Shown in pieces: positions 24,106 to 36,435 of a stretch of 64,000 nucleotides of DNA. Origin of the DNA: Ceratothoa steindachneri (lineage: Eukaryota; Arthropoda; Malacostraca; Isopoda; Cymothoidae); the NCBI GenBank assembly GCA_963969495.1, contig OZ018326.1:175807056-175871055 (forward strand), written 5' to 3'. Below the pieces are notes generated by a model. It saw nothing but the letters and a program-made list of their open reading frames with translations. It was not told the origin of the DNA and searched no databases. The translations under genes were made by a program, and so were the position numbers. Position 1 is the first letter of the stretch; every line of letters begins with the position of its first letter.

Positions 24106-27100
24106 GACCAAACAAAAAGAAACACAAACCACAGGTCATTCCTATTTCTAGCAGAGTGAGACTATCCTACTTTCTCACCAATTAGTCCGCCATAAAGGTT
24201 TAACAATTAAAAAAAATTGTGCATGACAAATTTGATTTAGCCGATTAAGAAGAATAGATAGCGATGATTCTTGTTTATGATTGATTAAGGAAATCTTTCC
24301 CGATATTAAAATGTTATGAGTCCAAGACTATTAATGGCTAAAATATCTTCCTGTACTCAAATTATCCATTTCTAGCTTCAGAAACAAGAACTATAATAAC
24401 TGAATATAACCAGCCTTACCCTATAGAAAAGATAATTTTTTAGGTAAAATCTGTCCCCCAAATAGGGGCTATTACGATTTTTTCAGATTTCTTTCTTCTT
24501 CATTTGTCAAATTTTGGATGGTCTGCTCTATAAAACCTGAAATGTCCCTTAAAATTGGTTTCGATACTAGGCCTTATTGTCCACACAGTAACTCTCAAGC
24601 AAATTCACACGTTATTTGAACCTTCACATCATTCTTACTATTTTTATATAGTTAAAGACTCAAATAATATCGTTCTCAAAATTTGAAAGCTGAAGAGTCC
24701 AACTGATACAATCTTACCATGTCCTATGCGAGTGACTTTTGTTCATAAATTATCAAGTCACAAAAACATAGGTGATTCTAAGGTGTCATAAACGGTGACA
24801 GCATCTCTGAAATTGTGCTAATGTCTTGGGAGCTTTTTTAGATGGTAGAAGAAAACCAATGTGCTAATGTACTCTTCCTTTAGTGTGGTTGCTTCCATTG
24901 GGAAAAATACTTTGCTTCTTTCTCATTTCTCTTACGCTTCGTCTATGATATTTTGATTTCTCACGAAATATCTTATGCTAAATATGAGCTAATGATTGTG
25001 TGAACGTTACCATATTTGTTGCCATACAAATTGCTAGTCACTCGAAGTGTAGAGTGACCAATTTTCTTAGTAATATACCTTACAGTAATGAAGTTAACCA
25101 TGGACTCAATATCATAACTGAAAGCATTTGTTCGGATTCGGCCCAAAACTAATGACATCAGTCTTTCCATATTATTTGAAAGCCTTGTTGAAATCGTTTA
25201 TAATAATTATATTTTAAAAACAAAATATAATTGCCTATTGGGCTGCCATTTTCTCTTAATTCCAGAGTAAAACATAAGAACCACCTTAGGTGAGTCCGTT
25301 GATGAACTCGCTGCATTTTCCAAAATGTTGCAATATTAGTTTTCAGTATTATAAAAAAAATTCTAGGCATTACAAATTTATCCTTAAATTCAAACTATAA
25401 TTCTGTTTATTTTAATATTTAAATAAATGAGCGATGATGTGAATTTTCCTTATTTTTTATTACACTTGTTTTCCATAGCATCTCAAAATATTATATTAAA
25501 TGAGTTTACACATCAATAAAAGTTCGTTTGATCAATAGGAATTTATTGATGATCAATGGAATAATGTCATTCCAAACTATTAGAAATTGAGGTCTCTTTA
25601 ATATTATTTTGAAACTTTTATTTTAATTTTAATTAATACTCATAATATTTGCTTCTTCTATACGTGAAAAATATCTTTCCTAAAAGATATTAGGATTTTA
25701 ATCAACAATACTTCTTTATCAAGATTTATTGAGCGTTTTTCTCCTCCTAAAACAAATTAGCACGAATATTGAGGCAAATTTACCTCCCATATTTATACAG
25801 GGATATTTTTTGACCAGAAGGAACCATTTTGTGTTAATTTTTCCCTGGTACTTGGGTGAATATGGCAGGGAACATAAGCATTAGGTGGAAAGATCATGCA
25901 AAGATAAACATCTTCACGTTCTCTAATTACAGGCCTATACAGAAGTTGTTAATTTATGTTCAGATTTAGGGACAGCTTTAATTTTTACCATATATCAGTT
26001 TAACATAGGAGTGCCCATTTGCATGTTTTTCTTTATTATTATTATTATTATTATTCCGAGATAAAATGTTTATCTTTAATTCTTTGATGGTATAAATAGA
26101 AGGGAGTTTCGTTTCAATTTCCATCGCTTACATGGACCATTGCCATATGTTAAGGTAAGAATTCACTGCGTTGCCATCTTCTTTGAAACTATAAATACAC
26201 TCACATTGAGAGTAGGTCGTTTACAGAAATCATTAAACTGATTTATTTGAAGAGGATATTGTTGAATGTTTTAAAATTTAAACATAAAAAAGCATCTATA
26301 CAAAAAGGTTTTGTCAAATATGGGAACAAAATTGGTGGAATGGGTGGGTAATTCTGATTATAGTGTACTAACCCTATTAATTGAGATAGTAGAACTAACA
26401 TGAGCCTCGTCTCTTTTGCTATAAGAGAAAGTATCATTGTGTTTGGTAGGATATAGAAAAAAACTAGTGGGATGATGCCAATAATGAGTCCAAGTATTTA
26501 AAAGAAACATTTGAATTTATTTCATTTGCGAAGGCGTTTCTTTGTGAGAAACGAAGTAATTTCAACTCAGACATTTGTTCATCGGTAAATCTCTGCAAGA
26601 GGCAGCGTGGGAAATTAAGACTAATTAACATTCTGCATCAAACTCATCTAAGCTATTTAGAGGTATTTTTTAAAAGGAAATAATTGGACTTTGACATTTG
26701 ACAGTAGCTTCTAACAATCACTGTTATTTATTTCTTTTAGTAAGATTTCCTTTCGGAGGAGTATTTTCACGCGAGGTATTAGAATCCCAGCGGGTTGTAT
26801 TGCCCCAAGTAATGGTTAACTCGCAATATATACTTTCCACGTTTTCATCTTTTCTCACTTCACCACTTTTTATAATGACATTTATATCAAACCTTTTATA
26901 GGAAAATTATTCCAATGAGCTTTCTTTAATTTTTATATAATTACATCAAGGTAATGAATGTTTAGTAAGATATATCGATAATTCCTTCTAGGTAGTAATT
27001 TGATTTTATTTATTCATATCTTATTATAATTGTCCTACACAGCTGTAGAATATTTTCCATTACATTTATCAATACTACAATTAAGTAAGATTTATTCATT

Positions 27101-30100
27101 TATTGAATCCCCCCATTATGTTTGAAACCAACTTTTAGTCCTGATTTCGCCCACTTTTCACTAAGTATCGAAAGTGTCATAAAATTTAGTACCTCTGTGT
27201 GTATGGCCTTATCTCTTTCGTGAGATAATATTCGGAGACTTTGAATTGCTTCCTAAAGGCGCCGCCGTCTTTGAAAACACGAAAGCGGAGCAAAGACAGA
27301 GGGGAATATTTGGTCGAGAGACAACTGCGTAGTGTACGAGTTAGTTGTGAATAATAATTTACAAAATCCTTTAAAAATTGGAACAAGCGAATTGGAGGCC
27401 AAGAAGAGTTTCATTTTTGGCTTATCTTCAAGGAGAACTTGGTAAAGCGAAGTCATATATTGTCTTTAAATCTTATTACATCTTATACAATAGGCAGTGA
27501 AGAAAAGATATAACTAACAACAATAGCTTAGGGGAGAGACATTATGTGACACCCACTAGGTGTAATATTATTACTATCTTTGGGAAAAAATGTATAGGAA
27601 ATGAAAGTTAGAAAATAGGTTAAAATCACAGTGGGGAAAAGTAGATGACAACCGATTTTTTGAGCGTGATTCAAAGGATTAAAAATTAAATACTCGTATG
27701 TAATCCACAGGGGAAAATTAATGGGACATCCACAAGATAAAATATTTTTTTGATATTCGTTCGCCAAAAAATATCTTTAAATGAGCTGAAAATTATGTCA
27801 TTTACCCGTGGTACAAAGTTTTGTGACACCAACGATCTTATATGGCATTCTCTTTGCTCTTATTAGTAGATAAGTGGCCACGTTTCTAATTATTAGAGCG
27901 AAGACAACGATTATCGCATAGTTGTAGATGAAAGTGAATTTCCTAAGAAATATGTACAAGAGTTTCAGTATATTAATTAGAAAGATAAATAGATAATAAA
28001 TGAACCAATAAAAAGTGAAAAGATACAAAATAAGTGATGTAAAATAGTTTTAAAATAAAATATGAATTTCTTTAACCAATCCGTGTAGTCGCAAATATTC
28101 AAGGGCAGGGATAATATAAAAAAAATAATTTAGCGCAACCAAGACCATTTTAATTTAGGCCACAAATAATATTGGAACTACAAGAACTAGATCAATAAAA
28201 AAAGAAAATAATGATAACTATAGCAAGAATATGCATAAAAATAATAGTTAACCCTATATACGCTGCGAGGTAATGTTCAGTATAACCATTCTAGAACAAT
28301 TTAATAAAAACTACGGCCACTTAAAAGATTGAATTTTATTCCATTTAGGCGCTTAAAGAAGGGAGAAATGAAACAACCATCTTGAAACTAAGCTTGGTAA
28401 ATGACCTTGAACACTCAAAAATACTGACTTAACTTACTGATACGATAAGAGGATCAAACATGTTTTGAGGAAGAATGAGACATGTAACACTTGGTTTGTT
28501 GATTTACTGTAGAGGAAGATCTTAAGAAAATGCCCGGAATGTTTTATAAGGGTTATGGTTCATGATTATTAAACAATGAACGAAGAAAGTTTCTAAGCTC
28601 GTAGAGTTGGGAACCTATGTTTGGATATTTCTCCTATTGGTATTTGAAAAGCAGAGCTATTAAGGTTTTGGGGCTACATGATACTTGATTAAGGCCGGAT
28701 TTTTATTTCTTTCCTTCCATTTGCTATGTAATTTCTAATAAGTGTGATTTTCTAGTTAAAAGCTCTCATCAAAAGACCCGAATTACATTAGTTGAGGGAA
28801 TATTCGGAACAATGTCGTAACTTGATTAAATTTATGACCTTCTGAACGTAAGTAGATAGACATCTCACACTTATCGCATTCTCCATCTATGATAAAGAAT
28901 GAGGCAAAATTTCACTCAAACATTGAGAACTATATATGCAATTACTTGATCTTATTAATATATTCTTTCATATTTGAATAAAGAGTTTTGTTTCGCCCTC
29001 TACATTTATATGGTTGATTATACTTGAACAAGAGAGAGGACGAGTGAGCCAGAACGTATGATTGTAAGACAGGACGAACAGGACAAACAAAAGAAATAAT
29101 TGGCTTTTAGAATAATGAATGCAGAAAAAATAATTGGAAAATAAACTGAAAAATGCGCGTATCTGGGAAATAAAGGAAACTAGAAGATACTTTTAATTTT
29201 GGGAATTAATTCTGGGATTTGGTCTTGTAAAGCAACTCGCCTTCCTTCGTTTTTACTATTCCTGCATTTCAAATACCTCCGCACAATCCGGGATTATAGC
29301 GCACTGTTTAGTTTCATTTTTGCTATTAATTTTCTGCATCATCCCAATATTTTCATTTCCAAAATATTTGATCTTTTTTATAAAAATTTCCCTAAAGACT
29401 CGCGCTAAAATCCTTTCGATGGCTCATAAATTTTAACCACTAAAACCGTGTTCAAGATTCTTTTCGGCAGTAAAACAGCCTACTTATTTTCCGTTTTATC
29501 GCTGATAACGAAAGTTTTTCTTTCAAAATATTAAATAATTCTTCCTTATACTTCCGTTATTTTTTGCAATTATTCCTGCACTATTAAATAAGGCCTTCTC
29601 TATTGAGCTTTATCAGAGGTTTTGTGCTTTTCAGAATCAACGCCTCGTCGTGAGTTCTTCGCAACATTTCCTTAGCAATTATGGCCAAATAGTTTGTTTT
29701 CGTTTAGTTGCTCTCAAGTACTTGGTTTCGAATCATTTATCACATCAAACCTGCCTCTTGGGAAAAGAGAACATTGCAGCAGCGTGAATTTTAGGAAAAT
29801 ATGCCTTACCTTCTAGTCCTGTAGCCATCCTAGACATTTTAGTGTAGAAATTTCTTCAGTGGCTTCCCTGAAAAAATACCTCCAGCTGCAGCAAAGTTTT
29901 AACATATTTACTTTGCAGTAGTGCATGGTTCAACTAAATAATTCTCTGCTTGTTACGAATATCAGTTGGTGATAATTTTGCCATGTTCCATCTCTTTCCA
30001 CTGTTTTCACTATTGCACTGCCCAGCGACTTACGTATTGTTGTTATAAGTGAAGTTTGTAGGATGCACATGCGCTTTACTATTGCTCTTTATTTATTCCC

Positions 30101-31189
30101 GGCATCTAGAAATACAATTTGACATCTTCTAATTTCTTCTCTGCGTTCCTGCCTTTGCCCATTCTGAGATGTGGCACCAATTTAGTTTAACACTTCCAGG
30201 AATAAAAAAAGCCGATTTTGAGTATTTTTATTATTCTATGGAATTCTGTAGTCACAAACTCTGCGAATATTCTAGAAACAATTTACTGGACATCTTTTAT
30301 TTTCACCCAATGTCTATTCTGGAATTTATCATGCGTACTAGTATGTGTATATTCGACTGTGTATGTATATAATTATGCTTATTCCACTACATAAAAATAT
30401 ATATATTTCATGAGAGATTTATAGTTATAGGAATGTTTGCTTGCGCATCACGTGTCTTATAGGCGTATAAACAGTTTACCAACTATTTTGTGAAGATAAA
30501 GCATACAATTTAATAAATTCGGAAATGATTTTAGGTGCAGTCATACATCTGATCCAAACTGTATACATTGGTCCAGTTCGTTTATTAGCAATGTTATTTT
30601 TAAGGGTTAAGGTAGTCCTATTTTTTCATTAATATAATTGTTTACTCACAGCTCTATTTTTGATTTTGTAAAACCTCAATTTTATTTGTTTCTAGCATCC
30701 ACTAAGAGGTGTTGTGTCATGCACTAGCATTCAAAGTTGGCAGGACTAACCTTTGTATTGCTTGTCATTCTTATTTATTTAATTACTACATCTTTCTTGT
30801 TGGTTTCCTATATTTTTTATTCGCTTTGCCTAATTCTTCTCTATATTTTTTCCTTACTAAATGAACAAAAATTGGTTCCTCAAATCTCTTATCCGTTTTT
30901 TCATCTGAATCAAAGTTACCGTAATATCTTCGTAGAGGAGTAATGGTGAATCTGTTAGTAAAATGACCTTCACGTAGCTACTCTTTCAGGGGATCTCAGC
31001 TGAACCCTTGTAGGAGGAATTGAACATCGATAAAGAGAAAGACAGAGGTTGATTTTGTCTCCAATTAATATCCACGCGTTGCAAAGTTTTCACATATAAA
31101 TGACATTCGATCTGGGGACATTTCTCTAGCAAAACATCGCCTCCCCTCAGCGTAGGATAAGAGCAACTTTCCCACGGCTCCTTTCCTTC
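24106..31189. other. About 7 kb AT-rich non-coding DNA
   Basis: No coding family recognised. An (ATT)n run lies at 26032-26055. Open frames such as 27528-27767 and 30737-30943 are short, hydrophobic products of AT-rich DNA. No ordered repeats or terminal repeats were noticed. Confidence 0.45.
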
Positions 31190-31440
31190 CACACCTAAAA
31201 CCTTAAGCTCCTAATCGTTACTTTTAGGGGTTGAGGACATCTACGAAGTGACATTATATTTCGGGATTATCCCCAAACGCCCCATTGGGGTGCGTTTGCA
31301 AAAATGAGGCGATGTTTTAACTTGCCGTGGTTTGGAGGCAAAGCAGCTTTAACTCACCTTCAACCCCAAAAAGTCTCACTCTCCTCAAATTCGTGGGGAA
31401 GCATCTTACCGCCCATGTTGTCGAAGTGCCACTTTGAATT
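31190..31440. repeat. Imperfect inverted-repeat element
   Basis: The arms are ACTTTTAGGGGTTGAGG at 31220-31236 and its near complement at 31358-31374, with about 15 of 17 bases paired. Inside, AAACGCCCCATTGGGG TGCGTTT at 31275-31297 folds on itself. CGAAGTG also recurs outside both arms. The segment is GC-richer than its neighbours. It could be a small non-autonomous DNA element (MITE), but no target duplication was found. Confidence 0.45.
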
Positions 31441-33344
31441 ATGTCACTCACACTCTAGAAAGAAAGTAGTAAAAGTGTAAGTAATTTTTAAGGCCTAATA
31501 ACAAGCTCCTTTGTTCTGATATAGTTCGTAGATAATTTTCCCGCATGTCTTTTAAAATGGCAGTGTAAAAGAATGCAAACTAAGACAAACTGTACCTGCC
31601 TCACCACAGATTCCTCATTCGCTATTCTTTACATCTGCTGCTCAAACAGTGGACGTTCTAACCTTTTTTATTGTGTTAATGATATTATGCTAGGTAACTT
31701 AACCTAATCTACTATTTAACCTCGAAAACTAGAGTTAAGTATCCATATCAAGAAAAGCTAACACAAAATTAAACTTTGGAATAAGGTCATGTGCTCATTA
31801 TTTTTATATTAATTTGAAAATAATCTGAAAACTGAAAAAATCAAAACCTGTCAGAAATATTCTATTGTGTCTGAAATGGCCAAGCTTGCTGGTTATCTTT
31901 TAAGCCTTATTGGTCTATTTCTAAATATTACTAAGAGTTTAAAAGGAGTTTCCTCTTAGAGTGTTCATTTTACACTCATCCTGGTAGTGGCGTTGATGCC
32001 AGCCAACTTCTCTCTTTTGTAAAGTGATCATTGACGAGATAATATTGGTTTACAGGTTTGTCAATGGAATATCTTGGTCTAATTAGGTTTATTTAGCTTG
32101 TAGTACTAAAAATAACAATATATTAGGTATCTATTTTTTCAGCTTGGAATAATAGCTATTACACTATTTCCCATTAATTATTCATGATATTTTACTTCAA
32201 TACATGAAATATTATTATATTGCTAGTATAAGGAATATTCAGATACTCCTCTCTTAGACTGACCAACAACCACCTTAAATTATCCATCTTAATGGCAGTA
32301 AAAGAAAGTGAACATAATCCCTACAAATAGAGGTTTGTACTTTTCTTCGATTCAGGAGTACACAAAACTAAAAACTACACAAAGTTCGAATAACAATGTG
32401 TCATTCCAAGGTTACAATAAAAATAGAAGGCACAATCCATGAAAATCGTTACCTTACTTGTGAACACATCAACGCATGAATTGGACGGAAGTTTCGCTTA
32501 AGTAAATGAAAAAAAGTTTGTTTAGCATTGAAATATATGATGTATAACTTAGTTAATTGATATTTTTTCTGAAACACAATTCAATATTTTGTGACTAGGT
32601 GGAAATAATGTTTGGAATTACTTTCAATATTGATTCTAAAAACAATCAAACTTATCGGTTGTGAGTAGATGCGATCTCTACAGATTATTTATTGATATGA
32701 ATTTTAGAATGATTTTTTGGTTAATTTTCTAGACCCGACATTCTTAGGGATGGAATTTGCAGGTCGCAGCGAGAGAAAGATGAGCAAAGTGAGTGATTGC
32801 ATGAGTCCCATAGCTCTTAAGTAGCACTCCTAGTCGGGCCGATAGCGGCACACAGATGAGTTAAGTCAGTCATACTTGCATCGACATTAGTAAGAAAAAC
32901 TGTAGTGTAGGAAATTATGATATGCGGGTAGTGAAGCAAAGCGTAGTCATCTTTGATATAGTTCAGTTTAGGACTGTTACATTGGTCTCATAGACACAGT
33001 CACTGGCTTCGATGGATGAACAGCAACCCCCAGCATGCCTCAAGCAATATGAAGGTGGCTACTTATTGCTATACTCAGGGCAACACCTTTATTTTTCAAA
33101 ATTCATTTTTAATATTATCCTAAGCTTATTTTTAACCCGCTAATTTAAAAACTCATTATGGATAAATGAGGCTCACTTTTACATTAATGACTCAGTATCA
33201 AGCGTCTCTTTTTATTAAAAAAGTAAAAAATGAAAACAACGAGGTCATCTGTACCCAAAAGTTTTGGAAAAGCGGTTTGTAAAGCTAGTGGTAAAATTTG
33301 ACGAAGTGAGACATTGTAGAAGAATCATAACTCGTTTGTAACCC
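31441..33344. other. Non-coding
   Basis: AT-rich, with a GC-richer patch at 32735-33090 that may be an old repeat. Part of that patch (33047-33077) resembles 56280-56308. No coding match. Confidence 0.4.
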
Positions 33345-33375
33345 TCGAAACGTTTTGAGCCTGTAGCTCTTCTGA
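33345..33375 (-). other. Possible third, divergent hairpin motif
   Basis: On the minus strand: CAGAA, stem GAGC, loop TACAG, stem GCTC, then AAAACGTTTCG. The flanks resemble the motifs at 23581 and 39154, but the stem is shorter and the geometry differs by a few bases. There is no (TA)n tract next to it. This may be a relative or a coincidence. Confidence 0.3.
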
Positions 33376-34209
33376 CCCTACCTCAATTTTGTAACTATAG
33401 TAAGCACACTCCTGGAAATAAAGCAGAGATGCCTTCGTTGATTTTTACTTCATAGTTTAAGTAGCAACTAATATTCTCAAATCAATGTTAAGGTTTACCC
33501 TGATTAAGAAACCTTTAATAATTGCAAAAAAAGTTTTATTTTTAAATTAAAGTTTATTTTAGTTCACTACCAATTTTATCTCCCCTTTGTTTGTTTTTTA
33601 AACTTTGCGGCCTCCTACAGCTAAGCATCAGTTTTAAACTACAGAATGCTAGAGCATTGCGACCACTCACCAATTGACCCAATGAGAGAATCCATCCGCC
33701 TACTAATCGCACCCGATGAAGTTTTATTTTGCTCAATCCGTTTGGCCTGACCTCAATCAAGATTAAATTTAGTTGTTTTTTTTTAAAGTGAATTTTTTAC
33801 TACAAAAATAAGTAAAACAAACTAAATACACGTCACATAAAGTGAATTATTTTTGTATAATTTTATATTTATGATAGGTCCCTACAAAATCGTGTGTAGT
33901 CGAGATTCAATTGTTTTTCTGAAAGCTACTTTCGATCTCGTACGTGGCAATCCATCGAGTCTGAAAATTCACTGTGATTAGCTCCGAAACGTTTCTTCGT
34001 TCAAATCACTTTTTATCCTTTCTTGCGTGATACATTAAAAATAGGATGAGGAATCAAGGTTACCAAGACCTCCCCCAAGTTTGACCCGCTTTACTCTCGA
34101 GGTTCAAAGCAACTAAATCACTCACTACCCTTAATCTCCCATTATACTCATTCAATAACTCAGGTTATCTAATTAGTATTTGGAATCTAATTCCGTCTTA
34201 TTAATGTAC

Positions 34210-34212
<3 letters not shown>
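33376..34212. other. Non-coding, possibly with old retroelement scraps
   Basis: A plus-strand GPYKIV stretch near 33877 recalls the GPY/F end of gypsy integrases, but the following residues are too degraded to support it. The frame at 33554-33760 on the minus strand has no known motif. Confidence 0.3.
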
Positions 34213-34449
<237 letters not shown>

Positions 34450-34738
34450 ATATTTATTGTTGTGCCTTTTATTTAATGTGTATTAAATTCTATTTTTGTC
34501 GTTGTGTTTCGTATATTCCTTGGTCATGCAGCTGCAGCTACCTATTCAAATCGCACTCTTAGAACAATAACAGTTGTCGCCTTGCTTAACCTACCTTGGA
34601 GCCTGTTTGCGCATATTCCCGTATACTTAGCTATACTTTGACTCATCCTTATTGGCCATTGCCTAGGGGTCTCCAAAAACTCCGTGATCCAACCCGTGTT
34701 TACCCGTTCGCAAGTGGTATAAGATTCAAAGATGTCCT

Positions 34739-35060
34739 CGCCCACGTTCTTCGGAATTCGACGAGGTCATGACTGAAGTCTTCGCAAGGAACCAAAAGAA
34801 CAACGATTCCCTCCGACCCCTGTTGGCTAAGGCCCAGTCGAAAGAGCAGGAAGTCACCCGAGGAGACACGGTGATTAACCAAGTTACGGACCACTTTCTT
34901 TACCATGCGTGCTCAGAAAATGGTAAAACCCCGACGCGAGTATTGTATGTCCCGCGTTCTCTCATTAGTCAAATTCTAACCACCGCACATGACAGCATAA
35001 ATAACACTGGTCTGCATGATTTTTTTATTGACTGTATGACATCTTTTCCAAAATCTATAT
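34739..35060 (+). pseudogene. Possible Ty3/gypsy pol fragment (pre-integrase region)
   Basis: The plus-strand frame reads EVMTEVFARNQKN, DSLRPLLAKAQSKEQEV, FLYHACSENGKTP and RVLYVPRSLISQILTTAHDS before degrading. In Ty3/gypsy polyproteins a similar order (a linker, L-Y-R-H, then V-P-R-S-L...ILxxAHDS) precedes the integrase zinc-binding HHCC region. That region is not recognisable here: the expected G-H-L-G has become a TGLHD stretch, and the frame stops at about 35060. Neither integrase core nor LTRs were found. The segment has lower AT content than its neighbours, which supports an inserted origin. Confidence 0.5.
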
Positions 35061-35470
35061 GAAAAATTTTGATTTACTTTGTTTTTAATTCATCCCTACA
35101 GAGATGTTACTTTTCTCTTTTGTATAACATAAGTAATATTTACATATATTATTATATATAATTTATATGTTTTCATTATATAATATATATATATATATAT
35201 ATATTATAGATATATTTATAATAATGCTAATATATTTTTCCTTATTTTTAGATTGTGAATATTCTTAGAGGCTATATTAATTCAGCAAACATATTTTGCT
35301 ATGTCTGCAGGCACTACACCCCTTCAGATTCCCCGAGCAATATTACTTCTTTGTTAAAGCGTTTTTATTTAGATTAATTTGTTTGCAGACTAGGAGATCA
35401 AGACAAGAAATTTTCCCCAAGCAAAGCTTGTGATAATAATACTAGTGATAATAATCAGATGTAAGTAGAC
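35061..35470. other. AT-rich spacer with a short (TA)n
   Basis: TA-rich run at about 35150-35215. Nothing else recognised. Confidence 0.6.
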
Positions 35471-36095
35471 TATGAACCACCAACAAATGACAATCCCAAA
35501 CTATTCAACCAAGCTGAGATCAACGACCTTGTCCGAGACAACCTTTCAAAAGAAAGTGCACAGTTACTTGGCTTTTGACTGAAGGAACACACGCTTCTGG
35601 CTTCTGGAACAACATTCGCTTGGTACCGTCATCGCGAAGTGAAATTCATTCAGTTCTTTAAGAAAGAAGATTCTTTAGATTTCTGTTCAAATATTTTTGG
35701 CCTTATTGAACACATGGGGATGCCGTACAAAGCAGATAAATGGAGGCTCTTTATTGATTCTTCTAACAGAAGTTTAGAGGCTTTTTTTCTCTACAATGGC
35801 AACACAGCTGCATCTGTGCCAATTGTTCATAGTATCAAAAGGTCCAAAACCTAGGAAAATTTGAAAACACTAATAACTGTCATCAAGTACCATCAACAAA
35901 ATTTTCTAATTTGTGGTTATTTAAAAGTTTTGCTCTCCTACTAGGTTTTCAAGGGAATAATACTAAATATCCCCTTTTTGGTGTCTCTTCGGATAGTAGG
36001 GCTGACTGCCAGCACTATTAAAAAAGGTCTGGCCACCAAGAACCAGTTTTTTGCCTGCAAATCACAACGTCATTTGCGGGTTAATTCTGTTTTTA
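35471..36095 (+). pseudogene. Pseudogene of a multi-copy invertebrate protein family of unknown function
   Basis: From about 35480 one plus-strand frame gives LFNQAEINDLVRD, SKESAQLLGF, a TGA stop (about 35577), LKEHTLLASGTTFAWYRHRE, FCSNIFGLIEHMGMPY, KWRLFIDSSNRSL and FLYNGNTAASVPI. A stop at 35852 is followed by ENLKTLITVIKYHQQNFLICG. After another stop and a frameshift, SDSRADCQHY follows near 36000. I recognise these blocks (WRLFIDSS, LxNGN, ICGDLKV, WDSRA) from a family found in many copies in arthropod and other invertebrate genomes. It has no named function that I can give and is probably spread by mobile elements. At least three disruptions make this copy dead. What follows after about 36095 is unrelated. 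Confidence 0.65.
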
Positions 36096-36433
36096 TTAAA
36101 TCTAGCGAAGAAAATTAGTGTGAAGTAGATATTTCACAGATATACATGTTTTACAAATTCTTCCTCAAGATTCTTCTGTAAACTAAGTGTGGATAATAGG
36201 TAGAGTGTAAGATTTTTTCTTTGTCTACTGGTGTAACTCATTTTAAATGTGATATTTGTATGAGGATTTTCATTGTCTTACTACTAAACTACAACATTTG
36301 GAATTAATTTACTTAGGTTACTTACTGAAAAGAATATTTAAGCGACATAAATGCAGGTGGTAGATTCCTATCGCCTTGTCGCGTTAACTGGTGGCAAATA
36401 TTAAGTAAGTATTGATCTAATTATGGCGGGCAT
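36096..36433. other. Spacer
   Basis: Nothing recognised up to the target site of the next transposon. Confidence 0.5.
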
Positions 36434-36435
36434 AA

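Noticed and set aside
33875..33985. GPYKIV stretch considered as a gypsy integrase C-terminus
   Set aside because: Only the first residues fit and the rest is unreadable. Its order relative to the possible pol fragment at 34739 is also wrong for one element.
33930..33995. CTGAAAATT...CCGAAACGTTTC upstream of the (TA)n at 34213, considered as a hairpin motif copy
   Set aside because: The first core block is missing and only three or four base pairs could form.
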